Positions 1 through 11,360 of a DNA stretch of 64,000 nt are shown here, one piece after another. Positions within the stretch are counted from its first letter, which is position 1; each line of letters begins with the position of its first letter. The notes under the pieces are model-generated. The model did not search any database and had not been told where the DNA came from. It saw only the letters and a program-made list of their open reading frames with translations. Position numbers and translations under genes: made by a program. The DNA is from Haliotis asinina (lineage: Eukaryota > Mollusca > Gastropoda > Lepetellida > Haliotidae): NCBI RefSeq assembly GCF_037392515.1, contig NC_090295.1:21220001-21284000 (forward strand), written 5' to 3'.

Positions 1-1762
1 GTATCATTGTCCATTGGGGACATTAAGACGAGGCTCGAATGAAAGGGGGTGAAACCAGGTACATGTCCCCTCAACTACATTTGCCTCAATATCAAATGAA
101 CTGATTACTGTACGCAATAGTCTCCAAAGAAGACTTGTAAATCTGCATTGGCATTGGTTAGTGATATGCTCTCGAAAGTGGAATATCCCCTGCGTTTTTG
201 AAAGGGTATAGATAAAGCGTTGACGAAGAGTCTTGAAGCCAATTTATGAAGCAGCCTGATGATATAAATAGTTTGCTAGAATATTGCTTAAAGGAGCGAG
301 AAACAATACTCACTCAATCATTCCTTTGAAGGCAGCTTAGTTATATCAAAGATATATTTGTGAGAGTTTGATCAAATCAAAGTTTGTGACAGATGGGTTT
401 GATCAAATATAGGTTTGTGGCACTAGCATATCATGGAATAATGACTCTGTAGTTCTCGACTTTCGGCAACATCATACTTACATGGTTCTTGCATTTATTA
501 TTTCTTTCAATTCAGATTTTTTTATTTCACATTTACTCTGACGTGATTATGCTGGATAAACAAATTGTGTGTCTCTCGGACACATTCTTTTTTCAAAACG
601 GATGAGGACGGTAGGAATTTTAACGAAAACAGTGAAGATGGAGGAACAGGTGTATTTTTTTTCTCTCAGAAATACAGTTTAGAAAGTTTAGGACGTGTTA
701 ATGAGTTGTAGATTCAGTTCTTATATACATTAGCTGTTACAGACATTCATTCGTATAGTGGTCAAATGGATGATCGGGACGCGGCCAAGTCAAAATTATT
801 TTTCTTAAGTGGCTATAAAAATCGTTACGCAAACAAAAGAAACGCGCCGATCCCAGACAAACATTTCATTTTTTGTGTAGTCTCAATTGAGTCAGTGTGC
901 TCGTTACCCAAATGTTCGTCCAATAACTATGCTTTTAGAACAAGTCAAACTCTCTCACGGTCATTCGGTGTATAAGATTATATGAAGCATTCGTAAAATA
1001 ATCATTATGTGACAATGGACAACGCCACAGACAGTCAATAATTTTGATCAGATCTTGCTCTAAATCCAACACGAATCTAATGATAATCTTAGACGTATAT
1101 TTGTTTTTATCTTCAATAAGTTCCAAAATATAGTCGTGATATGTATGCCCCTCACTTTTCCTAAGCTTTCTCATGACATTCGGCGTAATCTTTCCTGTCC
1201 ACCCTCAACTAATGACTGACTAGGTTTAGTGCACTTCGTACTGTATTACAAACGTTCACAACTGTCATAGTTTATACCTCATATCCATCACAACAACAAC
1301 GGATTTCACAAAGACAAAATCAAATTAAATTGTGATCAAAACACATTTGATTTTTTAATACTTGCTCAATTTTTACCAGATTCACAGCATTTGAAGTGGA
1401 AATAAAATTGAATGCAATCTGTGCGCTTTTGATTCCACAATCAAATCATATCTGCAGTGAAACAAGGATGACTAAACAGATATTTGACTTGTCAGTGAGC
1501 TCCCTTGGGTGTGGAAACAAATCAAATATTTATATGATTTTATCAATAATGAAATAGGAGAATATTGACAAATATGATAACATTGATCTGCCTGTCTGTC
1601 TGCTTACCGTCACACACAGCAATATTCCAGGTGCATATCTGCATTCTGCAAAGAATCAAATCTAAACCAGACAATCTGATGACTGGCATTAGAAGCACGA
1701 CATGCATCAACCATGTAAGCCAGTCTGACAACCCAAGATTAAAGAAAACCATGGTGCTGTTG
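1..1762. other. No gene seen; AT-rich unique DNA
   Basis: I see no recognisable gene, SINE or long array. The only local structure is a short doubled motif (TTTGATCAAAT followed by GGTTTGTG-like sequence) around 362-420. The frames of 60-100 codons here show no family resemblance and no convincing splice sites. Confidence 0.6.
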
Positions 1763-1925
1763 TACAAAGCGGCCTTAGCATTAAGTTGACTGTAACTCCC
1801 AGCCTTAAAATAGACTGAAAGTAGTCTTAGCAAGAAGGTGACTGTAACTCCCATACCTTAACATAGACTTTAGGTAGTCTTAATGCTAAGGTGACTGTAA
1901 CTCCCATGCCTTAACATTGACTAAC
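1763..1925. repeat. Three-copy ~52-bp tandem repeat built from a MITE end
   Basis: The motif GTGACTGTAACTCCCA recurs at about 1787, 1839 and 1892, giving a period of 52-53 bp. Each copy carries a CTTAG-CTAAGGTGACTGTAACTCCCA block and an AACATAGACT block. Both are internal to the palindromic MITE type seen at 26028-26139. The left edge (TTGTACAAAGCGGCCTTAGC) looks like that MITE's terminus. I infer local amplification of a MITE fragment. Confidence 0.6.
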
Positions 1926-1965
1926 AAATTAACACTTGTTAGGAGTATCAAATATTATTTTTATA

Positions 1966-2125
1966 GTGAGTTTTATGATTCTCTAAGCGAATTTTATAGC
2001 AACATCATGGTGGGGGAAACCAGAAATAAGTTCCACACATTGTACCCATGAGGGGAATCAAACCCAGGTCTTCACCGTGACAAGCAAATGCTTTAACCAC
2101 CAGGCTACTCCACTGTCCCTACTGT
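1966..2125 (-). mobile_element. SINE-A (tRNA-derived), near full length
   Basis: Read on the minus strand it has a tRNA-like head (A-box region around AGCCTGGTGGTTAAAGC, B-box region GGGTTTGATTCCCC), then the body (ACAATGTGTGGAAC) and a degenerate shared tail. It is flanked by imperfect 13-bp direct repeats at 1953-1965 and 2126-2138 with one mismatch, which fit a target-site duplication. It is non-coding and probably old. Confidence 0.75.
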
Positions 2126-2180
2126 TATTAATTTTATAAAACTTCTTAACAAACAGACAGGAAAATCCTGGCTAAATGGA

Positions 2181-2441
2181 GTGAGTGGGCGAGTTTAGTT
2201 TTACGCCACACTCAGCAATATTCCAGCTATATGGCGGTGGTCTGTAATTATCGAGTCTGGACCAGACAATCCAGTGATCAACAGCATTTTCTGTGCAGTT
2301 GGGAACTGATGACATGTGTCAACCACGTTAGCGAGCCTGACCACCCGATCCTGTTAGTCGCCTCTTACGACAAGCATAGTCATCTTTTATGGCAAGCATG
2401 GGTTGCTGAAGGCCTATTCTACCCCGGGACCTTCACGGGTC
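2181..2441 (-). mobile_element. SINE-B, complete, with perfect 11-bp target duplication
   Basis: A complete 261-bp copy. On the minus strand it runs from the head GACCCGTGAAGGTCCCGGGG through the CTTGTCGTAAGAGGCGACTA block and the GACTAACAGGATCGGGTGGT core to the tail AGCTGGAATATTGCTGAGTG and a GAGTGAG edge. The perfect direct repeat GGCTAAATGGA lies at 2170-2180 and 2442-2452, so both boundaries are defined. I see no clear pol III A or B box. Membership of the MetaSINE superfamily is a possibility from memory only. Confidence 0.85.
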
Positions 2442-2452
2442 GGCTAAATGGA

Positions 2453-3249
2453 AATTTACATGGTATGTGCTAAAACTTTAGGCAAAATTTCATTCAAAAC
2501 CTGTTCAACATTATTTCCATTCTGAACTCATCTCATGAGTCTTGTCCTCAGTTTTTTGTTCACAATCAAATAATGTACCAAAGTGTCCAACGCATATCTG
2601 ATACTCTTCTCATGGATTAGAGTTCTCACCGCACAAACTAATTGCAAAAAGTAACTGTTGAAAGAGAATCAAATTAACGGATAACAAATTTATCATGTCA
2701 TTATTGAATCTTACAACACACCAAAAGCAACAAAATTAAGTTATAAATTAGCAAAAACACAAAATGTTATTATTCTTGTTCACATGCAGAGCAGGAAGAT
2801 CCATGAATTTTTTCAATAAAATTTGGCCTCAACAGTAACTGATCACAATTTAAAATAATAGTGGCGGAAAGAAATTAGAGAACAGAAATTAAAACAACTA
2901 CCGGGTATAGCACAATTATAGTCTCTTGTCAAATGGGGCCATCTGGATCATGAATGGTACTTTGAAATCATGCTTCTATACGACTTATTCACATATGTAG
3001 AATATTTAATTTGAGCATTGCCGTTTTCATGGACTGCTATGGCATGTTTGTCTATTCAGAGAAGACTTCCTTCAACAAAACAAAGGATAAATTTATAACT
3101 GCCGGAACAAGTCTGTTTGGTTTTCACTCTATCAATGTGTATTTTTGGCTTGAAATTGTTTGGGCAGGTCCATTTAGTGGGACTGGTGGAAAAGATGGCC
3201 AGTACTTAAATTAGTTATGGTAATATGTGTCTGTTTATAAAACCATGAC
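2453..3249. other. No gene seen
   Basis: AT-rich sequence with no SINE, tandem array or recognisable coding segment. The 67-codon frame at 3011-3214 has no family resemblance. Confidence 0.5.
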
Positions 3250-3585
3250 ACCCGTGAAGGTCCGGGTAGAATAGGCCTTCAGTAACCCGTGAAGGTCCCG
3301 GGGTAGAATAGGCCTTCAGCAACCCGTGAAGGTCCGGGTAGAATAGGCCTTCAGTAACCAATGCTTGCCATAAAAGGCGACTATGCTTGTCGTAAAAGGC
3401 GGCTAACAGGATCGGGTGGTGAGACTCGCTGACTTAGTTGACACATGTCATCGGTTCCCAATTGCACAGAAAATGCTCACGTTGTTGATTACTGGATTGT
3501 CTGGTCCAGACCCGATTATTTACACACCGCCGCCATATAGCTGGAATATAGCTGAGTGCAGAGTAAAACTCAACTGCATCAAATT
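3250..3585 (+). mobile_element. SINE-B with triplicated head
   Basis: A plus-strand SINE-B from head to tail (AGCTGGAATATAGCTGAGTG near 3539). The first 35-37 bp of the head, beginning CCCGTGAAGGTCC and ending GGCCTTCAGYA, are repeated three times, with starts at 3251, 3286 and 3323. The block TGCTTGCCATAAAAGGCGAC/TGCTTGTCGTAAAAGGCGGC is the normal degenerate doublet of this family. Confidence 0.85.
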
Positions 3586-4200
3586 GAAAGTTCAAAGAAA
3601 ATGGCTATAACAGAACTGTATTGCCTCGTGATGTTTTTAGTCAAGATATTGCCATGGACGGTGAGAGTTTTAAAGAGACACACAAGCATTTGTTGACATA
3701 CAACTTTGAGTTTGACCCAATCAACTTTAATTTATAACACTGGGTTTATATTTCACATCTCTCGGGATATTTCAGTCAGACTTTTGGAGCTTCATTCACA
3801 TATCCTTCAGGGAATTCATTTATAATTCCATCAGAGTCAAAACAGCAAGGTTACATTTTAGAGTAACTTTGAAAATGCTTTGGTGATTTACAGTAGCTGA
3901 AAAATGATTATTTTATTTGCATATTCAATAAAACAATTCCCACATGAAACCTTCCAAAGGGTCACGAGTCACTATTTGGCTTGTCTCAGCATAACATGAC
4001 TGGGTCACAAATGATTTGTTGACTCGGTGGCCAGCTTGAACAAAGGACAAAGTAACGTACAGTACATAATCTCCAAGTACCATGCATGTTTAGAGGCATC
4101 AAACTCAAATAAGTATGACAACTTCCACCCAGCAAAGGCATTATGGAAGAATCAAATTCATGTGTTGTTAAAATAAATACCCAACTCAAGAGTCAGTGAA
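3586..4200. other. No gene seen
   Basis: AT-rich unique sequence. The 67-codon minus frame at 3986-4189 has no recognisable features. Confidence 0.5.
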
Positions 4201-4343
4201 CTTATTTTTATGCTAAATTTAGCAGTATTCCAGCAATATCATGGCGGGGGACACCAGAAATGGGAGTCACCCATGTGGGGAATCAAATCAAATGTTCAGC
4301 ATAACAAGTGAACACTTCAACCACAAGGCTACCCCACTGCCCC
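4201..4343 (-). mobile_element. SINE-A, diverged
   Basis: The minus strand shows the GGGGTAGCC-GTGGTTGAAG A-box region, a decayed B box (TTTGATTTGATTCCCC), the CACATGGGTGACTCCCATTT body and the tail GATATTGCTGGAATACTGCT. It is a retroposed, non-coding element with no clear target duplication. Confidence 0.75.
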
Positions 4344-4587
4344 TCAATTTGCAAGCAACCATCAGTAAGCATGGCATTTGGTTTGTTGCAGCCTCTTTAA
4401 CTCTAGTAATACACAACTGTTTATTCACACAATATGGAGTTACTGGTAGTATGACTTTGGCAAGACAGTGCAAAATGCAGTAAGTACTCAAAATCATATA
4501 TGTGACACAAATACATATATATCTCAATTAAACATTGCATACATTATGCATCATCTGGTCCGTGCATATCAACGTCATTGTTTTGTC

Positions 4588-4783
4588 GTTTAACACATCA
4601 CTCAGCAGTATTCAATCTATGTGGTGGTGGCTGTAAATAGGCAAGTCTGGACCAGACAATCAAGTGATCAATGCAATGAGAATCAATCTACACAAATAGG
4701 ATAAGATGAGGCGTCAAACAAGTCAGCAAACCTAACCATCCTGTCAGTTGCTTTTAACGACAAGCATGGGTTACTGAACACCA
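4588..4783 (-). mobile_element. SINE-B, diverged and lacking the head
   Basis: Tail, TCTGGTCCAGACTTGCC and ATTGATTCTCATTGCATTGA-type segments and the core are recognisable on the minus strand. The copy ends after CATGCTTGTCG and lacks the GAAGGTCC head. It is heavily mutated and so probably old. Confidence 0.7.
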
Positions 4784-4847
4784 AATGGAGGATTAGGTTT
4801 GACAATGGGAGTCTAGAGTGGATTAACATGTTACCTCCATGTTGGCT

Positions 4848-5080
4848 GTTAGGTGAGTGAGTTATGTTTACTGCTACTTTAACCAGTATATCAGTTATAC
4901 CACTGTTAGGTGAGTGAGTTATGTTACTGCTATTTTGACCAGTATATCAGTTATACCACTGTTAGGTGAGTTATGTTTACTGCTATTTTGACCAGTATGT
5001 CAGTTATACCACTGTTAGATGAGTGAGTTATGTTTACTGCTATTTTGATCAGTGTGTCAGTTTCACCACTGTGTGAACAT
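4848..5080. repeat. Four-copy ~57-62 bp tandem repeat, possibly SINE-tail derived
   Basis: The unit begins GTTAGGTGAGTGAGTTATG and contains CTGCTATTTTGACCAGTATA. There are four copies with small length differences. The order GTGAGTGAGTT, TTTACTGC, CCAGTATATCA resembles the antisense SINE tail, so I suspect a SINE tail was amplified. That derivation is inference. Confidence 0.7.
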
Positions 5081-5866
5081 GATGTGGGGAAAACTAGGTG
5101 AGGCAGGTGGTTAAGCCATGAGCTGACAAATATGTCAATACTATCCTAGGAAACCCAGATTTGAACCCAGGCAACTGATGCACCAAAGGAACACAACTCG
5201 GCCTGGTTCAGAGGACAACCCAAGTTTCAAGGTTCCCTTGTGTGATGAAACCCCCACGGCGTCCTGGCTCAATCCCAGGTCAGTCTTACTATCAACAGCA
5301 TCCGTGTTGTTATGACAAACCTTTGTGGCAGTATCCAGTTATAGCAATCATGACGATGGAATAGGTTAGTAGTGACGCAGTCTCATGTTAGTCTCCATAT
5401 GTTCTGCTGGAGGCAAGACTGCCTGCCAGAAAATGTGTTTATGAATTGGGATATACTTGTCGTTTTCATCACCTGTAAGCCAAACTGTTATCAGATATGA
5501 CAATATAGATATCATGTTCTCAAAAAATGTGTACCTGGCAATTTTGGGATCTTAGATAATGGATAGTGAATGGTCTTATGGTGTAAACAATTGGTGCTAA
5601 ATATTTACAGCTTCAGAGGTGGAGATATTTTGGTTTGATGTGATTGATGTAGCATGCACAACTGTCACAACAAACAAGTGATACTGCATGCAATCAATGC
5701 CAAGCTGATGCTTATGTGGAGGATGTGCTTTGATATAAGGGTCATGTTTGGTGCATTCAAATTAATCAAAATTACACGATTGGTTTTTAGCTTCTCTCAT
5801 GGTAAACATGTAGTGTCTAGGGGTGACCCTTTGTAAGTAGTGTGTAGGTTACAGACATGCATCTGG
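5081..5866. other. No gene seen
   Basis: Unique sequence without a recognisable gene. The 60-codon plus frame at 5654-5836 shows no family resemblance. Confidence 0.5.
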
Positions 5867-5917
5867 GTGAGCAAGTGAGTGTGCATGGTTTTACGTCACT
5901 TTTAGCAATATCTTCAT
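5867..5917 (-). mobile_element. SINE tail fragment
   Basis: Antisense tail GTGAGTGTGCATGGTTTTAC followed by CACTTTTAGCAATAT, with no body or head. It is a truncated retroposon end. Confidence 0.55.
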
Positions 5918-6138
5918 TCCGGTAGTCAAAAGACCTCAGGCTTTTAGTACACTATATACCTTACTTTATAAACATTAAAGGAACAATAAATTTTCTATGT
6001 ACCAATGCATATAAAATGTACATGGACAGGTTTTCAGTTTCTGTAGTATTTGAACTGTTTAACACTTGAAAATTCAAGCCTGACAATATTTTTCTTCAAA
6101 GTTTTCTGTAGTTAAGGAGGAAATGATGCTCAGCTTTA

Positions 6139-6273
6139 TTGCTTTTGAATATAGTAATATCACAACTGGAGACACCAGAAATGGCCTTCACACATTGTAC
6201 CTATGTTGGGAATCAAACCTGGATCTTTGGTGTGACGAGCTAGTGCTTTAACCACTAGGCTACCCCTCTTCCA
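6139..6273 (-). mobile_element. SINE-A
   Basis: On the minus strand: GGGTAGCCTAGTGGTTAAAG (A-box region), a CCAGGTTTGATTCCCAAC B-box region, ACAATGTGTGAAGGCCATTT and a TGATATTAC tail. It lies 36 bp from an oppositely oriented SINE-A, forming a loose inverted pair. Confidence 0.8.
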
Positions 6274-6308
6274 AGCAATATTAGGCAATGTTCATATTTG
6301 AGAGTTTA

Positions 6309-6455
6309 GGGTAGTGGGGTGGTTAAAACATTCACTCTTCACACCAAACACCATGGTTCAATTCTCAAAATAGCTACAATGTGTGAAGCACATTTCAAGT
6401 GTTCCCCACCATGATATTGCTGAAAAATTGCTGAAATATTGGAGTGAAACCAGAC
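6309..6455 (+). mobile_element. SINE-A, plus strand
   Basis: Plus-strand order: GTAGTGGGGTGGTTAAAACA, a decayed B box (CATGGTTCAATTCTC), ACAATGTGTGAAGCACATTT, and the tail ATGATATTGCTG with a duplicated TTGCTGAAAT. Its orientation is opposite to the neighbouring copy at 6139-6273. Confidence 0.75.
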
Positions 6456-7927
6456 TCCATCTTTGATCCTGTCATACATTAAAGGACATAAAACACATAT
6501 GGTGTCCATACCTGGCCCTCTGACTTTGTTTGAAATATGCCTGTTTGCCAAACAGAGAATGGGTACCTGTCAGGATTAAGCAGTCATGTGGCCATTCCCA
6601 TCCTACACCTCAAAGAGCTGGGAATGATTTTACACACACAACTCTATTGAAAAGTAAAAAAAACTGGAACTAATATGGTCACACCAGCAAGCAAGCTGAA
6701 CATTTCTCAGCCACATTTGGCTCATGTGTCTGGAAGCTAAGTGATCCAGTGTTGTGGGGCTTTTTTCATTGCCTGTCGATCCAGCCAGTTGCACATCCAT
6801 CATTGTCCTTATCATTGTTGGCTTCCCTGAAAGTACAAGACCTGCAAAGCTGACAATCCTGGGGAAATTTAGGTTTTTAGTTCCTACCAAAATTTTAATA
6901 TTCAATATTTCGCAATATTGAGAAAGCTATTTGTGTCTGTTTCAGACTGGATTGCACACATGAGCTACAGTGTCCCTGAAGTGGCTTTGATAGAACAAAT
7001 AACATGAAAAAACATATCCTTGTGAGCCTTGGATTACGTTCAATAACTATGAAAAAATAGATGACATAAACTATGATAACCTAGTGAGGTATGGACAACA
7101 GTAAGTTGCCATGACAACATGAAAACATGAAATAATATATCCTGGTGTGGTATGGATTTCATAAAATAGCCATGAATAATATGAAATAACATATTAAGGT
7201 CATCTACAGTGTCCATACAGTAGTCATAATAATATGAATAACATGATATACCATAACCATATGAGATACAATGCCCTTGAAATAGCCATATAAAAATAAA
7301 AAATATGAAATAACACATCGTTCATTAGTTAGATTTTGTCTTCTTTTGAATCTTGGCCACACACATTGTCGAAAACAAGAACAGGCTGATCTGTTCCAAC
7401 GATAAAATCCCAAAATCTCGCCAGGAAGGTTGCGTACATCATACTGTTACCCAGACAGTTGTAACATCTACCACCAGGTGTCTCTCATACTAACTCTTGA
7501 GGAATGGGTTGTCATAAACAAAGACTCATGTGCGTTTATAATTTGCCATAATAAAGTCCAGATCACAAAGATGCATCTGGAGATTGTTCTCATGCAGTTG
7601 CCAACAGAGAGCAGTTGCGTGTTATTCTGGGCAAAATTTGTTGGAGTGGTTTTATTGCCAGAGATTTGGATGCATTTCGGATTGTTAGTATTAAAATCAT
7701 TCAAGGAAAATCTCTTACAAGGTAAAATGGTGAGGTGCATTGATATGCATGAGTAAAGTCAGACAGAAACTTAAAGAGACAGCTGCAGCAGAACCGGGTA
7801 GATATATGTAAGTAAGCCGTGAATCGGCGGAGTTTGACTTTACAGTTTTAGCAGTATTCCAGTGTTCCCTTGTCACACTGAAAACCCAGTTTGATAACCT
7901 ACTTGGGTACAATTTGTGAATCCTATT
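6456..7927. other. No gene seen; loose AT-rich repetition at 7000-7320
   Basis: No recognisable gene. Around 7000-7320 the motif ATGAAATAACAYAT recurs irregularly every 60-70 bp, which suggests a very decayed tandem repeat. The 108-codon plus frame at 7430-7756 and the 90-codon minus frame across it have no recognisable motifs. A short antisense SINE-tail-like stretch (TTTTAGCAGTATTCCAG) lies near 7845-7861. Confidence 0.5.
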
Positions 7928-8319
7928 CAGGGCTTAGTTTAGTTCTTTGTTACTTGCACTGGTGCAACCCAATATAACAAAGTGCAACCTATTTATTTGT
8001 CTAATTTGCACCCTGTTTAAGTCAATTTTTGTAGAAATAAATCAACAATAAATCTAACTTTTTAAGCATAATTATGAGGGGCATTTATTAAAGATTTGCC
8101 CTGAGCCACTTTTAGTGGACTTAGAGGAACAAAACCTGGCACACTTATTAGTCCTTTTCTACACAGTGTGATGAGAGTGTATTTTGTGTAATTTGTATTA
8201 TTATTGATTTATAAGTCATAGTTATTACTGGTTCACAGTGTTTTGAGTGATAGTTATTATGTGTCACATTTTGTAAGATAGTAATGGTATTTTTGTCTTT
8301 AAAGTAGCACTTTCACTCA

Positions 8320-8362
<43 letters not shown>

Positions 8363-9122
8363 AGAGAGTGAGACTTACACTGGAGTTGTGTCATCATTCA
8401 TCCATTAATCTGCATTTGTCTGCCTCCCAAGACTTTGTACTTTGTGTCAAGGCAAATTCTTAACCATAACACTAGCAACCACCAAGAATTACACGTCTCC
8501 ATGCATCTATGATCATGGGCTAAGTGGCAAATAGTAAAATGGCGATCTTCCAAAATGGCAGTCTTCTTTTGATAGACAGTGTTTTCATCAATGGCTGAAT
8601 GAAGTCACCAAGAATATGTAATGGGGGCAGTTTCCAAAGATCTTTGAACACATTTTAACTGGCAATGCTAGTGATTACCACTTCATATGATGAGGCATAC
8701 TTCAATGAGTTGCTTTCATTCCATGAAAGGTCTCTTTTGGTGTGCAACCTTCCAAGTACAAAAACTTGATCACTGCTCAGTACTCATCTGGTTCCACTGT
8801 CAGACCTTATACTTCAGTATAACTCTTGTCAAAGAAATAGCTTTCATATTTCCATGGTGAAAATTACCACATGACCCATAGCTATGTATCATTACTCACA
8901 TGAAGCTTCAGCCACTTGTGAAAACCAGCAGTGGATCACGGGAAATCGTTAACGAATGCCCCTGATATGTCAGGTAATTTTTCGTCTAAACTTCAATAGC
9001 AAAATTCTGTCATTACATACTGCAATAAAAGCAGTGCAACTGGAATTTGTCTGGTGCAACTAGGTTCTTATTGTAGGTTGCACCTGGTGCAAATGGGTTA
9101 ACATCTCTTAAATCGAGCCCTG
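7928..9122. mobile_element. hAT-like non-autonomous DNA element
   Basis: The left end reads CAGGGCTTAGTTTAG and continues CTTGCACTGGTGCAACC. The reverse complement of the right end reads CAGGGCTCGATTTAAG and continues TTTGCACCAGGTGCAACC. Inverted termini starting CAGGG are typical of hAT superfamily elements. The interior of about 1.2 kb has no transposase frame and holds a CA microsatellite, so it is non-autonomous. I see no clean 8-bp target duplication. A second left end of the same family lies at 18718. Confidence 0.7.
8312..8369. repeat. (CA)n microsatellite with flanking CACT and AG runs
   Basis: A CACT start, then about 19 CA dinucleotides, then a short AG run. It sits inside the hAT-like element. 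Confidence 0.95.
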
Positions 9123-10148
9123 CTATCACTGGTGTCCTCCACCGAGATATTGATGGAATATTGCTAAAAGGCCACACAGCTACTCACTCACAAGAACTTT
9201 GTATGTCGCATGTATCTCATGACTAGAAATGCCAAAGGTTTATCTTTCAAATTCAGTGTCACATCTAACTTAAAGTATTTCCCTTACTGTCAAGCATAAA
9301 GAGAAATGAGGGATTCATTTGAACTGACAACGTCGCAGTGTTCCTTAAGATCGGATTTCAACCTTTCAGAGGAAGTGTCTCGTTCTTGTAGAATTCCATT
9401 CCCAAGTCATTTACCAAACAAATTGAAGATTGCTTCATTGTGTAACCTCTTACAAAACTGACATTTCATTACGGTAGTCATGACAACAGTGTAATTTATA
9501 CCATTCAGGACACACCCTTTGATGGTACAGTCAATCTGTTGCAGGTTGACTTTAGTGCAGCATTACACTCTCAATTTTCTGTCATTACATACTGCAATAA
9601 AAGCAGTGCAACTGGAATTTGTCTGGTGCAACTAGGTTCTTATTGTAGGTTGCACCTGGTGCAAATGGGTTAACATCTCTTAAATCGAGCCCTGCTATCA
9701 CTGGTGTCCTCCACCGAGATATTGATGGAATATTGCTAAAAGGCCACACAGCTACTCACTCACAAGAACTTTGTATGTCGCATGTATCTCATGACTAGAA
9801 ATGCCAAAGGTTTATCTTTCAAATTCAGTGTCACATCTAACTTAAAGTATTTCCCTTACTGTCAAGCATAAAGAGAAATGAGGGATTCATTTGAACTGAC
9901 AACGTCGCAGTGTTCCTTAAGATCGGATTTCAACCTTTCAGAGGAAGTGTCTCGTTCTTGTAGAATTCCATTCCCAAGTCATTTACCAAACAAATTGAAG
10001 ATTGCTTCATTGTGTAACCTCTTACAAAACTGACATTTCATTACGGTAGTCATGACAACAGTGTAATTTATACCATTCAGGACACACCCTTTGATGGTAC
10101 AGTCACTCTGTTGCAGGTTGACTTTAGTGCAGCATTACACTCTCAATT
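9005..10148. repeat. Near-perfect 572-bp tandem duplication
   Basis: Copy 1 is 9005-9576 and copy 2 is 9577-10148, an exact offset of 572 bp starting TTCTGTCATTACATACTGCA. By eye I find one internal difference (GTACAGTCAATCTG versus GTACAGTCACTCTG near the end of each copy). The unit includes the last 118 bp of the hAT-like element and 454 bp of flank. It is either a very recent duplication or an assembly artefact. Confidence 0.9.
9137..9193 (+). mobile_element. SINE tail fragment (duplicated again at 9709-9765)
   Basis: Plus-strand tail GAGATATTGATGGAATATTG then CTAAAAGGCCACACAGCTAC and a CACTCAC end. The head is absent. The second copy exists only because of the 572-bp duplication. Confidence 0.6.
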
Positions 10149-10808
10149 GTCTCTCATCTAGTTGAGGTGATATGGGCAGATATATGTGCAATCTTCCCTC
10201 AAACTGTTAGAGAGAGAACACAACCTATCCTGAAAAAGTTACTTAATACCAAATTGTTGGCATTCAAATGACGTCTTGTGTTGCTTCTTATGTCTGGTTT
10301 ACATTAATTTTTTCAAGGAAGTTTCCCGGTTCATAAAGTGCTCAAAATGTTTAAACCTGTCACAAATACATAGTTTTTCATTGGCTTGCAAACAATGCTG
10401 CATACAAACTCTTAGTGGTTTGGACCCGTTGAAAATGAATGTTGGCATAATTATCAATATTTTCAAGTGATAAATATGTTTTAAAATATTTAAAAACATA
10501 CTCAAAACACAATTTTAGTTGTCAGTATGCACAGATAGTTCCTGCAAACTTATGACAAATGAATTGAAAACTATGAGAGCATTACCCTGAACACTTCTCT
10601 GCACTTTATTTCAAACATATTATCCTGGAAGTTGGAACAATTGACCTTTTCCACTTTTTCATTCTTGAATACCACAGGTTCAAAAATTTACAGAAGAAAA
10701 ATTGCTCAATTTCAACCATTCTAATATTCCAGAACATTTCTAATATTTGAAATATTTCTGTAACTAGAAAATGGGACATTATCTGTATATCTCACCTGAT
10801 CCACATAT
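10149..10808. other. No gene seen
   Basis: AT-rich unique DNA. The overlapping 64-68 codon frames on both strands near 10276-10505 have no recognisable features. Confidence 0.5.
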
Positions 10809-10912
10809 GGGCCGAGATTTTCGAAGCTCTCTTAGCGCTAACATAGTCGTAAGTTTATCTTATTATATGACACGACTATCTTAGTGCTAAGAGAGCTCAA
10901 AAATCAAGACCC
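10809..10912. mobile_element. Palindromic MITE-like element
   Basis: About 104 bp that folds back on itself. The left arm has GAGATTTTCGAAGCTCTCTT and AGCGCTAACATAGTCGTAAG. The right arm has ACGACTATCTTAGTGCTAAG and AGAGCTCAAAAATCAAGACC. A close relative lies at 38201-38307. There is no coding capacity. Confidence 0.75.
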
Positions 10913-11229
10913 AGGTAAGCAGCTTTCGCACCACATTATGCAGACTAAAGATGTCTGGAATTTATGCCTTTAATTCATAGTTTGAATAATGTTTTTACTA
11001 TAAAAGATTTTACTTTGTATTGAGATTATACTCTTTTTTATCTCAAAATGAAAATGTGTAAGTTTAATTGTCCATGTGGTTCCAAGAGACATTTGTATTA
11101 AGTAATAATAATGTGTTTCTGAAGTGTAACTGAAATAGAGAGAAGTATTCAGAGATGTTCTCGCAAAGTGGAAGAACGGGCCTTGTTGAAAAATCTCTGA
11201 GAATTTAGTGTATGTATGTTTTTTTTTTT

Positions 11230-11360
11230 GAAATATTCTTGCAATATCATGGCAAGGGCACAAGAAACGGTTTCACACATTGTAATCTTGTGGGGAACTG
11301 AACCCTGGTCTAAAGCATGATGACTGAACACTTTCACCATTTACCTACTGCTCCAGCCCT
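11230..11360 (-). mobile_element. SINE-A, diverged
   Basis: The minus strand shows GTAGGTAAATGGTGAAAG (decayed A-box region), CAGGGTTCAGTTCCCC (B-box region), ACAATGTGTGAAACC and the tail GATATTGCAAGAATATT. It abuts a run of T on the tail side. Confidence 0.7.

Noticed and set aside
5654-5836. 60-codon plus frame with leader-like start
   Set aside because: No recognisable family, no neighbouring exon signal, and a length within chance expectation.
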